A stretch of 33,576 nt of DNA from an uncultured Bacilli bacterium. GTDB lineage: Bacteria; Bacillota_I; Bacilli_A; RF39; UBA660. Shown here one piece after another: positions 22,869 to 29,644 of this stretch. The number at the start of each line of letters is the position of its first letter. The stretch's first letter is position 1. The position numbers were made by a program, and so were the translations under genes. The DNA is taken from contig CANQGF010000008.1 of assembly GCA_947601485.1 (NCBI GenBank), positions 1 through 33,576 of the forward strand. Reading direction: 5' to 3'. The notes under the pieces were generated by a model, which was given only the letters and a program-made list of their open reading frames with translations, was not told the DNA's origin and made no database searches.

Positions 22869-25175
22869 GTGGCAAAGAGGAAAAAATCAAAAGAAGCAAT
22901 TAATAAAGGAATGAGCGTTGAACTTACTGGGTTAATTTTAGCAATAATTGGTATTATTGGTTTTGGTTTTGGCCACGTTGGAACTATTATTAAAGAATTT
23001 GCCATGTTTTTATTTGGCTCTTGGTGGTTAATTTTTGTTATTTATCTTTTATTAGTTGGTTTATATATGTTATTTAAAAGAAAAATGCCTAAATTTTTTT
23101 CTTCTAAATTAATTGGTTTTTATCTAATTGTCATAGTCATTTTAGCAGCTTCTCATTTTACATTTTTAAATAAAATTGGTACTGCTGGGGAAATTATTTC
23201 TGAAACTATTGATAGTTATATGGCTAGAAAAGAAACCATTGATATTACAAGTTCTATTTTAAATACTGGTAATACAACAATCGCTATTGGGGGAGGCATA
23301 GTGGGAGCTTTATGTGTAAGTGCCTTATATTTTCTATTTGATAAAATAGGAACTATTATAGTATTAGTAGTTATTAGTATTTTTGGCATTATAATGCTTC
23401 TTAATATTACTTTAGGTGATGTTATAGACAAAATTAAAAGCTTTATTTCAAAAAATAAAGAATATAGTCAAGATGATGAAAATGGAGAAATTAATAAAGA
23501 CAGTCTTGCCAATATAAGTGAAGAAGTAATTGAAGAACAAAATAATAAATTAAGAGATTCTAATTCGTTAAAAGAAAACGCTATTGTAGCTAGAAGTTTA
23601 GATGATGTAAAAAATTATCCGCAAGATGTAAAAGAAGTAGTCGAGGCAAGTGCGATTATAACTAATGATGAAGCGGAAAATTATCTTGCAGAAAGTGAAA
23701 ATAGTGATGCTTTTAAAGAATCAATGTCTTCATATAAACTTCCGCCTTTAAGTCTTTTAAATGAAGTTAAAAAAGATAAAAAATCAGGTCTTGATGCTTT
23801 CACATTAAAAAATAAAGATATAATAGAAAGTGTTTTAAAAGATTTTCAAATAACAGCTAAAGTAGTGGATATTCATATTGGACCAGCTGTAACCCAATAT
23901 GAAATTGTTGTGCCAGCAGGTACTAAAGTAAGTAGAATTTTATCAATCAATAAAGAAATAGCTTTAGCTCTTGCAGCCAAAGATATAAGAATAGAAGCCC
24001 CAATTCCAGGTAAAAGTACGATTGGTATTGAAATACCTAACCAAAATATTAGTGCGGTTGCATTTAGAGAAATTTTGGAAGCTAATTTAGCTAATAAAGA
24101 TAAATATGATTTAATGATTACGTTAGGAAAAAATTTAATGGGTAAACCAATCGTTGCTGATATGGCTAAAATGCCACATCTTTTAGTAGCTGGTTCCACT
24201 GGTTCTGGTAAATCTGTTTGTATTAATTCAATTATTTGCTCTCTTCTTATGAATTATAATCCTAGTTATGTTAAACTTATCATGGTTGACCCTAAAAAAG
24301 TTGAACTTACTAACTATAATGGAACACCTCATTTATTATGTCCTGTAGTAAACGATCCTAAAAAAGCATCCATTATGCTTCAAAATGTCGTTAGAGAAAT
24401 GGAAAAAAGATATGATACATTTGCTGATGCGGGAGTTAAAAAAATTAGTGAATATAATGCATATATTGAAAAAGAAAATAAAAAGAATCCTTCTGCACCC
24501 CTATCTAAAATGCCTTATATTGTTGTTATTATCGATGAACTTGCTGATTTAATGCTTGTTGCTAGTAAAGAAGTTGAAGATTCAATTATGCGTATTACCC
24601 AAATGGCAAGAGCGGCAGGTATTCATTTAATTGTAGCAACACAAAGACCATCAACAGATGTTATTACCGGAGTTGTTAAAGCTAATATTCCATCACGTAT
24701 TTGTTTTGCGGTTGCAAGTAGTATTGATTCTAGAACTGCTCTTGATATGACGGGAGCTGAAAAATTACTAGGTCGTGGGGATATGTTATATTTACCTATG
24801 GGAGAAAATACTCCTGAGAGAATTCAAGGTTGTTATATTTCTGATGAAGAAATTGAAAGATTAATAAAATATTGTTCAAAACAAATTAAAGCTAATTATG
24901 AAGCAGGTATGGCTTTAACGGAAGCTCAATCAAATACTTCAAGTGGTACTGGTAACGGTGAAGATGGATTTGATGATCCAATGTATAATGAAGTAGTAGA
25001 TTTTGCAATGCAAGTAGGAAAAATTAGTGCTTCCTTAATTCAAAGAAAATTCCGTTTTGGATTTAATAGAGCAGCGAGAATGATTGATCTTTTGGAATCA
25101 AGAGGTATCGTTGGTCCTCAAAATGGTAGTAAACCAAGAGAGGTTTTAAAGAAAAATGCTGAAGAAGATGAATAG
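22869..25175 (+). CDS. DNA translocase FtsK/SpoIIIE
   Basis: 768 residues from the GTG at 22869, chosen because the promoter places the transcript start near 22859 and GGTGGT (22858-22863) is then the ribosome site; the ATG at 22857 is the alternative. The N-terminus has four membrane segments up to about residue 185, then an acidic linker. The motor follows: Walker A GSTGSGKSV (about 443), Walker B VVIIDELADLM (about 555), then 'ATQRPSTDVITG'. The C-terminal gamma winged helix (QRKFRFGFNRAARMIDLLE) reads polar DNA signs. It pumps chromosome ends through the septum. In a spore former this would also fill the forespore; coat genes lie nearby. Confidence 0.93.
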   Translation: MAKRKKSKEAINKGMSVELTGLILAIIGIIGFGFGHVGTIIKEFAMFLFGSWWLIFVIYLLLVGLYMLFKRKMPKFFSSKLIGFYLIVIVILAASHFTFLNKIGTAGEIISETIDSYMARKETIDITSSILNTGNTTIAIGGGIVGALCVSALYFLFDKIGTIIVLVVISIFGIIMLLNITLGDVIDKIKSFISKNKEYSQDDENGEINKDSLANISEEVIEEQNNKLRDSNSLKENAIVARSLDDVKNYPQDVKEVVEASAIITNDEAENYLAESENSDAFKESMSSYKLPPLSLLNEVKKDKKSGLDAFTLKNKDIIESVLKDFQITAKVVDIHIGPAVTQYEIVVPAGTKVSRILSINKEIALALAAKDIRIEAPIPGKSTIGIEIPNQNISAVAFREILEANLANKDKYDLMITLGKNLMGKPIVADMAKMPHLLVAGSTGSGKSVCINSIICSLLMNYNPSYVKLIMVDPKKVELTNYNGTPHLLCPVVNDPKKASIMLQNVVREMEKRYDTFADAGVKKISEYNAYIEKENKKNPSAPLSKMPYIVVIIDELADLMLVASKEVEDSIMRITQMARAAGIHLIVATQRPSTDVITGVVKANIPSRICFAVASSIDSRTALDMTGAEKLLGRGDMLYLPMGENTPERIQGCYISDEEIERLIKYCSKQIKANYEAGMALTEAQSNTSSGTGNGEDGFDDPMYNEVVDFAMQVGKISASLIQRKFRFGFNRAARMIDLLESRGIVGPQNGSKPREVLKKNAEEDE

Positions 25176-25189
25176 TTCATCTTTTTTCT
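25165..25189 (+). terminator. Terminator with the ftsK stop codon as its loop
   Basis: AAGATGAA (25165-25172), loop TAG (25173-25175, the stop codon itself) and TTCATCTT (25176-25183), then T run. The 8-bp stem is perfect and its left arm encodes the last codons. Confidence 0.85.
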
Positions 25190-25231
25190 TGACACAATAT
25201 ATTTTATTATCTTAAAAATATAGAAAATAAG

Positions 25232-25261
25232 TTTGCAATGAATCTATGATTATGTTAGAAT
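25232..25261 (+). promoter_or_regulatory. Candidate promoter for the gene at 25286
   Basis: TTTGCA (25232-25237), 18 bases, then TAGAAT (25256-25261) preceded by TGT, an extended -10. A TTGACA at 25189-25194 lies further upstream, but only a poor -10 follows it. Confidence 0.45.
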
Positions 25262-25285
25262 ATTTTATGAAAGGATGATGCTTTG

Positions 25286-25888
25286 ATGAGTTCTTCAAAT
25301 AAGAATGCTACTAAAGAAAATAAAAGTAGCAGAGCAAAAAAAGTAGTAAAAAGCAGTACAAATGAAAGATACATAAAGCCTATAAATTATTTTTATGCTG
25401 TCCTAGTTCTTGTTGGGGGAATTGCTTTAGTTTGGTTTATATTTAACTGGTATAATACCAAAAGAGAAGAACAGTTAATGGTTAGTTATTTAATTTCTTC
25501 AAATACGATTGAATCAAGCATTACGGATATTAATACATTAAGTTTAATTGAGCAAGAAGCACCTTCTGCATATTTTATTTATATAAGTTATACTAAAGAT
25601 AAAAATGTTTATAATTTTGAAAAAGAATTAAAGAAATTAATTGATAAATATAAATTAAATGATATATTTTATTATTTAGATTTAACAGAATACAAAGAAA
25701 AAAATATTGATTGCCTAAATTTAGTTAAAGAAAAATTAAATATAAATAATATTAATAATTTACCAGTTATTATTTATTTTGAAAATAATATTGTTAAAGA
25801 TGTTGTTGATGGTGGCAAAAATGCGCAAATTAAAATTGCTGATGTAAAAAAGATTTTGAAAAATAATAATTTTGAAGCTGTAAATTAG
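25286..25888 (+). CDS. Membrane-anchored thioredoxin-like protein lacking CxxC
   Basis: 200 residues from the ATG at 25286; the TTG just before it is not needed, as AAAGGATG lies upstream of both. A basic Ser/Lys-rich N-terminus is followed by one membrane helix (about residues 33-54) and an extracytoplasmic domain. The domain alternates strand and helix as in thioredoxin: 'AYFIYISYTKDKNVYNFEKELKKL', 'IFYYLDLTEY', and a cis-proline-like 'NNLPVIIYFENNIVKDVVDGG'. The active-site position reads YTKDKN with no cysteine; the single cysteine lies in a helix. A non-catalytic binding or scaffold role is possible. Confidence 0.6.
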   Translation: MSSSNKNATKENKSSRAKKVVKSSTNERYIKPINYFYAVLVLVGGIALVWFIFNWYNTKREEQLMVSYLISSNTIESSITDINTLSLIEQEAPSAYFIYISYTKDKNVYNFEKELKKLIDKYKLNDIFYYLDLTEYKEKNIDCLNLVKEKLNINNINNLPVIIYFENNIVKDVVDGGKNAQIKIADVKKILKNNNFEAVN

Positions 25889-25894
25889 GCAAAG

Positions 25895-25926
25895 GCATAT
25901 AAGTCATTTGAATTATCTCATACATT
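25895..25926 (+). promoter_or_regulatory. Sigma-E-like promoter for the cotJ operon
   Basis: CATACATT (25919-25926) matches the sigma-E -10 consensus CATACAnT, and GCATATA (25895-25901) resembles the -35 KMATATT. The spacer is 17 bases, two or three longer than usual, which weakens the call. The cotJ operon of B. subtilis is sigma-E dependent. Confidence 0.45.
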
Positions 25927-25947
25927 AATGTAGGAGGTAATTTTTTT

Positions 25948-26445
25948 ATGTTATTTGATAATAACAATGTTGACTTAGATTTTGCTCTTTTAAATTTAGC
26001 TAGTCAAAGTAGTGGTATGAATAATGGTATTAGTAATATGAATGGAATGAATATGATGAATAAAATGTTTGATAAAAGTAATCCAAATATTTTACCCGCT
26101 AAAGAAGGTTTTTTAAGAGGAAATATGTTTAAAAATGAATATGTTCCTTATAAAAATTTAACTTTTATCAATATTGTTCCTAAAAGTAATAGAGAAGCCA
26201 AATTATTTAACGTAATGCAATATTCATTTGCGATTAATGATTTAAATTTATATTTAGATTTACATCCCGATGATAAAGAAGTAATGAATTTATTTGAAGA
26301 GTTAGTAAAAGAAGAAAAAATGGCTAAAAAAGAGTATATGGAATCTTATGGTCCACTTACAGTAACGGAATCTAAAGGTAATAAATTCACTTGGATTGAT
26401 AGCCCTTGGCCTTGGGATGATTTAGGAGGTAGTTCGTATGTTTAA
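25948..26445 (+). CDS. cotJB: CotJA-CotJB fusion spore coat protein
   Basis: 165 residues. The first 45 are Asn/Met-rich with no clear fold. Residues 51-70 (AKEGFLRGNMFKNEYVPYKN) match the end of CotJA, whose hallmark is a 'G.LF..LY.PY' segment. Residues 78-160 are CotJB: 'LFNVMQYSFAINDLNLYLDLHPDD', 'YMESYGPLTV' and 'FTWIDSPWPWDD'. In Bacillus and Clostridia these are two genes; here they are one frame. CotJA/JB assemble with the catalase-like CotJC in the spore coat. TAGGAGGT precedes the ATG; the gene overlaps cotJC by eight bases. Confidence 0.85.
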   Translation: MLFDNNNVDLDFALLNLASQSSGMNNGISNMNGMNMMNKMFDKSNPNILPAKEGFLRGNMFKNEYVPYKNLTFINIVPKSNREAKLFNVMQYSFAINDLNLYLDLHPDDKEVMNLFEELVKEEKMAKKEYMESYGPLTVTESKGNKFTWIDSPWPWDDLGGSSYV

Positions 26446-26995
26446 ATATGTTAAGCACACTAATTATCCAGTAAGTATAACTAAAAAAGATTTAAGAATG
26501 GCTAAATATCTAATAACACAATTTGGCGGCTCTAACGGGGAATTAGCAGCTGCAATGCGTTATTTTAGCCAAAAATTTACAATGCCTGATGATAAAGGAA
26601 GAGCCTTATTAAATGATATTGCTACGGAAGAATTAGGTCATTGTGAAATGATTTGTTCAATGGTACATCAACTTACCCAAAATGCTACGATTAAAGAGTT
26701 AGAAGAAGCAGGATTAGCTTCATACTATACAGAGCATAACAAAGGTGTTTATCCAGTTGATTCTAATGGCGTACCATTTACAGCAACATATTTTGCCGTT
26801 ACAGCTGATCCGATTGCTGATTTAATGGAAGATATGGCAGCTGAACAAAAGGCAAGAGCGGTTTATGAAAATTTAATCGATTTAACTGAAGATGAAGATG
26901 TTTTAGCCCCTCTTTTATTCTTAAGACAAAGAGAGGTTGTTCATTTTAATCGATTTAAAGAATTATATGAATATTATAAAAGCAAAGGATATTAA
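26438..26995 (+). CDS. cotJC: CotJC, manganese catalase-like spore coat protein
   Basis: 185 residues. A ferritin-like four-helix bundle with the metal ligands expected of manganese catalases: Glu in SNGELAAAMRY (about residue 35), Glu/His in ATEELGHCEM (about 66), Glu in AAEQKARAVYE (about 135), and Glu/His in QREVVHFNRF (about 168). It probably detoxifies peroxide or crosslinks the coat. A strong TTAGGAGGT lies inside the end of the upstream gene, giving tight coupling. A terminator follows. Presence of the whole cotJ set is good evidence that the lineage makes, or recently made, endospores. Confidence 0.93.
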   Translation: MFKYVKHTNYPVSITKKDLRMAKYLITQFGGSNGELAAAMRYFSQKFTMPDDKGRALLNDIATEELGHCEMICSMVHQLTQNATIKELEEAGLASYYTEHNKGVYPVDSNGVPFTATYFAVTADPIADLMEDMAAEQKARAVYENLIDLTEDEDVLAPLLFLRQREVVHFNRFKELYEYYKSKGY

Positions 26996-27002
26996 AGTAA
27001 TT

Positions 27003-27030
27003 TGAACTACTTTTAAGTAGTTCATTTTTT
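27003..27030 (+). terminator. Terminator of the cotJ operon
   Basis: TGAACTACTT (27003-27012), TT, AAGTAGTTCA (27015-27024), then T6. The 10-bp stem is perfect. Confidence 0.9.
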
Positions 27031-27090
27031 GTCTATTTTCGTCAAAAAAAGTTTAAAAAAATTAGAAAAAAAGGTTTTTTAATTTTTTTT

Positions 27091-27099
27091 TGGTATAAT
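27091..27099 (+). promoter_or_regulatory. Extended -10 promoter for the gene at 27128
   Basis: TGGTATAAT with the hexamer at 27094-27099, about 29 bases before the ATG. There is no good -35. Confidence 0.5.
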
Positions 27100-27127
27100 T
27101 AAAGAAAGAAAGTAGGAGAATAGTAAT

Positions 27128-27361
27128 ATGGCAGAAAGATTAAATGTTAATAAATTTGAGTATAATCAAAATCGAATTAAAACCTTAAAAGAAAATGAAG
27201 GCCAAAAAGTAGAACGTTATAAACGGGATAATTATGATCGTGATATTGAAAATTTAGATAGGCGTGATGAGGATAATAACAATGCTTTACTTTGGGGTTG
27301 CGTTTTAGGCTTTTTACTATTTATCGTAATTTTTGTTTTAATTGTAATCTTTACTGTCTAA
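27128..27361 (+). CDS. Small C-terminally anchored membrane protein
   Basis: 77 residues, family not recognised. The first 50 are highly charged and probably helical (repeated Arg/Lys/Glu/Asp with Asn), and a single membrane helix occupies about residues 54-76 up to the end. The likely topology is a cytoplasmic head with a C-terminal anchor. AGTAGGAGAA precedes the ATG, with its own promoter. It lies 22 bases before the UPF0316 gene and may be co-transcribed with it. Confidence 0.6.
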   Translation: MAERLNVNKFEYNQNRIKTLKENEGQKVERYKRDNYDRDIENLDRRDEDNNNALLWGCVLGFLLFIVIFVLIVIFTV

Positions 27362-27383
27362 CTTTTTTAAAAGGAGAGATTGT

Positions 27384-27896
27384 ATGTTATTATTGGAGTG
27401 CTTAAAGATATTTTTTGCTCGTATTGCTGATGTATCTTTAGGAACTTTTAGAACTATTTTATGTGTTAAAGGAAAGACAGTTGAACCTTTTGTTATTGCC
27501 TTTTTTGAAGTACTTATTTGGTATGTAGTAGCAAGAGAAGCTTTAAATACTTCGGGTAATATGTTATTTATTGCTATTTCCTATGCTCTTGGTTATGCTA
27601 CCGGAACATTAATTGGCTCCCTTTTATCTAAAGTTTTTATTAAAGGAATAGTAGGAGTACAAATAATATTAAAAGAAAATAATAAAAAATTAATTCAAAA
27701 CTTAAGAAAAATTGGTTATGGTATTTCAATAATAGAATTAAAAAATGATTATGAAGGTAAACATAAAGATATGTTATTTATTGAAACCAATACTAAAAAA
27801 TTAAAAGAATTAACTAAAATTGTTAGAGATTTTGATAAAGAGGCTTTTATAGTAGTTAATGATACTAAACTTGTATATAATGGATTTCTAAAATAG
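27384..27896 (+). CDS. UPF0316 family membrane protein (DUF5698/DUF2179)
   Basis: 170 residues. Three N-terminal membrane segments with 'ARIADVSLGTFRTILCVKGK' and 'AFFEVLIWYVV' are the DUF5698 signature. The C-terminal soluble part (about 95-170), with 'GYGISIIELKNDYEGKHKDMLFIETNTKKL', is a DUF2179 domain, a small regulatory fold thought to bind ligands. The length matches the YebE-like UPF0316 family. The function is unknown. AAAGGAGAG precedes the ATG. Confidence 0.85.
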   Translation: MLLLECLKIFFARIADVSLGTFRTILCVKGKTVEPFVIAFFEVLIWYVVAREALNTSGNMLFIAISYALGYATGTLIGSLLSKVFIKGIVGVQIILKENNKKLIQNLRKIGYGISIIELKNDYEGKHKDMLFIETNTKKLKELTKIVRDFDKEAFIVVNDTKLVYNGFLK

Positions 27897-27907
27897 CCAA
27901 AAAAGGG

Positions 27908-27936
27908 TTGTTTTAAGAGATCTTTTTTGTTATAAT
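27908..27936 (+). promoter_or_regulatory. Sigma-A promoter of the rimP-nusA-infB operon
   Basis: TTGTTT (27908-27913), 17 bases, TATAAT (27931-27936) with an extended TGT before it. It lies about 55 bases before rimP. Confidence 0.7.
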
Positions 27937-27947
27937 ATAGGTGTTTT

Positions 27948-27968
27948 AAGTGGGAATGATTCCCACTT
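27948..27968 (+). promoter_or_regulatory. Leader hairpin at the 5' end of the rimP operon mRNA
   Basis: AAGTGGGAA, loop TGA and TTCCCACTT form a perfect 9-bp stem, followed by T3ATTA. It starts about five bases after the predicted transcription start near 27943. It could stabilise the mRNA or act as an attenuator. A terminator for the upstream gene is the alternative reading. Confidence 0.55.
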
Positions 27969-27991
27969 TTATTATAGGTTTGAGGTGAATT

Positions 27992-28240
27992 TTGAAAAAT
28001 TTAGAGGAATTAAAAAAGAAATTGGAAGATGTCTTAAGGGATAAAGAAATAATTGTAGATGAAATTTATATAAAAAAAAAGCATAAACATAATTTCTTAA
28101 CCATTGTTTTAGACAAAGTAGGGGGTATTGATTTAGATGGTATTGTTGATGCTACTAAAATTATAAATCCTATAGTTGATGAATATGATATATGTGATGG
28201 TGAATACATTCTTGATGTTATGAGTAAAGAAAGAGGTTAA
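27992..28240 (+). CDS. rimP: RimP, N-terminal domain only
   Basis: 82 residues from the TTG at 27992, with GAGGTGA (27982-27988) at proper spacing. The content is the RimP N-domain: 'EELKKKLEDVL', 'LTIVLDKVGGIDLDGIVDATKIINPIVDEYD' and 'GEYILDVMSKERG', where the last block stands at the family's SSPG motif. Normal RimP has about 150 residues with a C-terminal SH3-like domain; here the protein stops right after the N-domain and nusA begins one base later, so no lost frame can follow. RimP assists maturation of the 30S subunit. Position before nusA supports the identity. Confidence 0.82.
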   Translation: MKNLEELKKKLEDVLRDKEIIVDEIYIKKKHKHNFLTIVLDKVGGIDLDGIVDATKIINPIVDEYDICDGEYILDVMSKERG

Positions 28241-28241
28241 T

Positions 28242-29357
28242 ATGGATAATAAAGCATTTATTAAAGCATTAGAAGAAATTGTTAAAGAAAAAAATATTAG
28301 TGCAGACATTGTATTTGATGCGATGACTTTAGCACTTCAAACAGCATATAAGAAAAATTTTAATTCTAAAACTAATGTTAGAGTTGATATTAATAGAGAA
28401 ACAGGAGAAATAAAAGTATTTTCTTATTTAGTTGTTGTTGATGAAATTGATGAAGGCAGTAAAGAGGTAGACGAAGAAGGAAATGTAACAGAAATAGCTC
28501 CTAAAATAAATATTGATGCCCAAATTTTATTAGAAGATGCCAAGAAAATCGATCCAAATGCTAAAGTTGGCGACACTCTTGAAAAAGAAGTTACTCCTGA
28601 CGATTTTGGAAGAGTAGCGGCAGGAACTGCTAAACAAGTAGTAAGACAAAAAATAAGAGAAGCTGAAAAAAATAGTATCATTGAAGAATTTCAAGATAAA
28701 GAAGCAGAGCTTATGCTTGGTTTAGTTGCTATGGAAGATCAAAAAAATTATTATATTGATTTAGGAAGAACGAGAGGAATGCTTCCTAAAAGTGAGATTA
28801 TACCTGGTGAAACTATTAAAATGGGTTCTAGTATTCGCGTTTATGTTACGAAAGTACAAAATGGTACTAAAGGACCTATCATTATGCTTTCAAGAAAACA
28901 TTATGGTTTTGTAAAAAGATTATTTGAATCATTTATTCCTGAACTTCAAGAAGGTGAAGTAGTTTTATATGGTGTAGCTAGAGATGCCGGTAATAGAAGT
29001 AAAGTAGCAGTTTATTCTACTAATGAAAGAATTGATGCGATTGGTTCTTGTATTGGTGAAAAAGGTAGTCGTATTGCTAGTATTTTAAAAGAATTAAATG
29101 GTGAAAAAGTTGATTTAGTTTTATACGATGAAAATCCCGAAAAATTCATAGCAAATGCTTTATCACCAGCTAAAAATGTAATTGTTAATATAACTAATGA
29201 AGAAGAAAAAGAAGCACTTGCTATTGTAACTGATGATAATTTAAGTTTAGCTATTGGTAAAAAAGGTAGTAATATAAGACTTGCAAGTAAACTTACAAAA
29301 TATAAAATAGAAATTAAGACTTTATCTCAAATTAATGCTGAAGGTAATAAAGATTAG
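28242..29357 (+). CDS. nusA: Transcription termination/antitermination protein NusA
   Basis: 371 residues. N-terminal RNA-polymerase-binding domain (1-125), S1 domain (about 135-200, 'YYIDLGRTRGMLPKSE'), and two KH domains (from 'SKVAVYS...IGSCIGEKGSRI' near 260 to 'NLSLAIGKKGSNIRLASKLT' near 350). It lacks the C-terminal acidic repeats of E. coli, as is normal in Bacillota. It modulates pausing and termination. AAGAGG at the end of rimP is its ribosome site. Confidence 0.96.
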   Translation: MDNKAFIKALEEIVKEKNISADIVFDAMTLALQTAYKKNFNSKTNVRVDINRETGEIKVFSYLVVVDEIDEGSKEVDEEGNVTEIAPKINIDAQILLEDAKKIDPNAKVGDTLEKEVTPDDFGRVAAGTAKQVVRQKIREAEKNSIIEEFQDKEAELMLGLVAMEDQKNYYIDLGRTRGMLPKSEIIPGETIKMGSSIRVYVTKVQNGTKGPIIMLSRKHYGFVKRLFESFIPELQEGEVVLYGVARDAGNRSKVAVYSTNERIDAIGSCIGEKGSRIASILKELNGEKVDLVLYDENPEKFIANALSPAKNVIVNITNEEEKEALAIVTDDNLSLAIGKKGSNIRLASKLTKYKIEIKTLSQINAEGNKD

Positions 29358-29368
29358 GAAGTATTTTT

Positions 29369-29629
29369 ATGTATGTTAAAAAGATACCTATGCGAACTTG
29401 TGTTGTAACAAAAGAAAAGTGTGAAAAAAAAGATTTAATAAGAGTTGTTCGAACTCCTGATGGAGAAGTGATTGTTGATTTAACAGGGAAAGCCAATGGT
29501 CGAGGAGCTTATCTAAAAAAAGATAAGGAAGTTTTTGCTAAAGCCCAAAAAAGCGGTATTTTAGAAAAAATTTTAGAAGTAAAAATTAGTGATGAGGTAT
29601 TTAATGAATTAAATAATTTATTAAAATAA
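29369..29629 (+). CDS. ylxR: YlxR family RNA-binding protein (DUF448)
   Basis: 86 residues. The family core is 'IPMRTCVVTKEK..KKDLIRVVRTPDGEVIVDLTGKANGRGAYL', followed by a helical tail. YlxR is a small nucleic-acid-binding protein encoded between nusA and infB in Bacillota; it binds the RNase P RNA or acts as a transcription-related factor. The ylxQ (L7Ae-like) gene that usually follows is absent; infB starts 15 bases on. Confidence 0.93.
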   Translation: MYVKKIPMRTCVVTKEKCEKKDLIRVVRTPDGEVIVDLTGKANGRGAYLKKDKEVFAKAQKSGILEKILEVKISDEVFNELNNLLK

Positions 29630-29644
29630 GGAAGGGATGATAAA

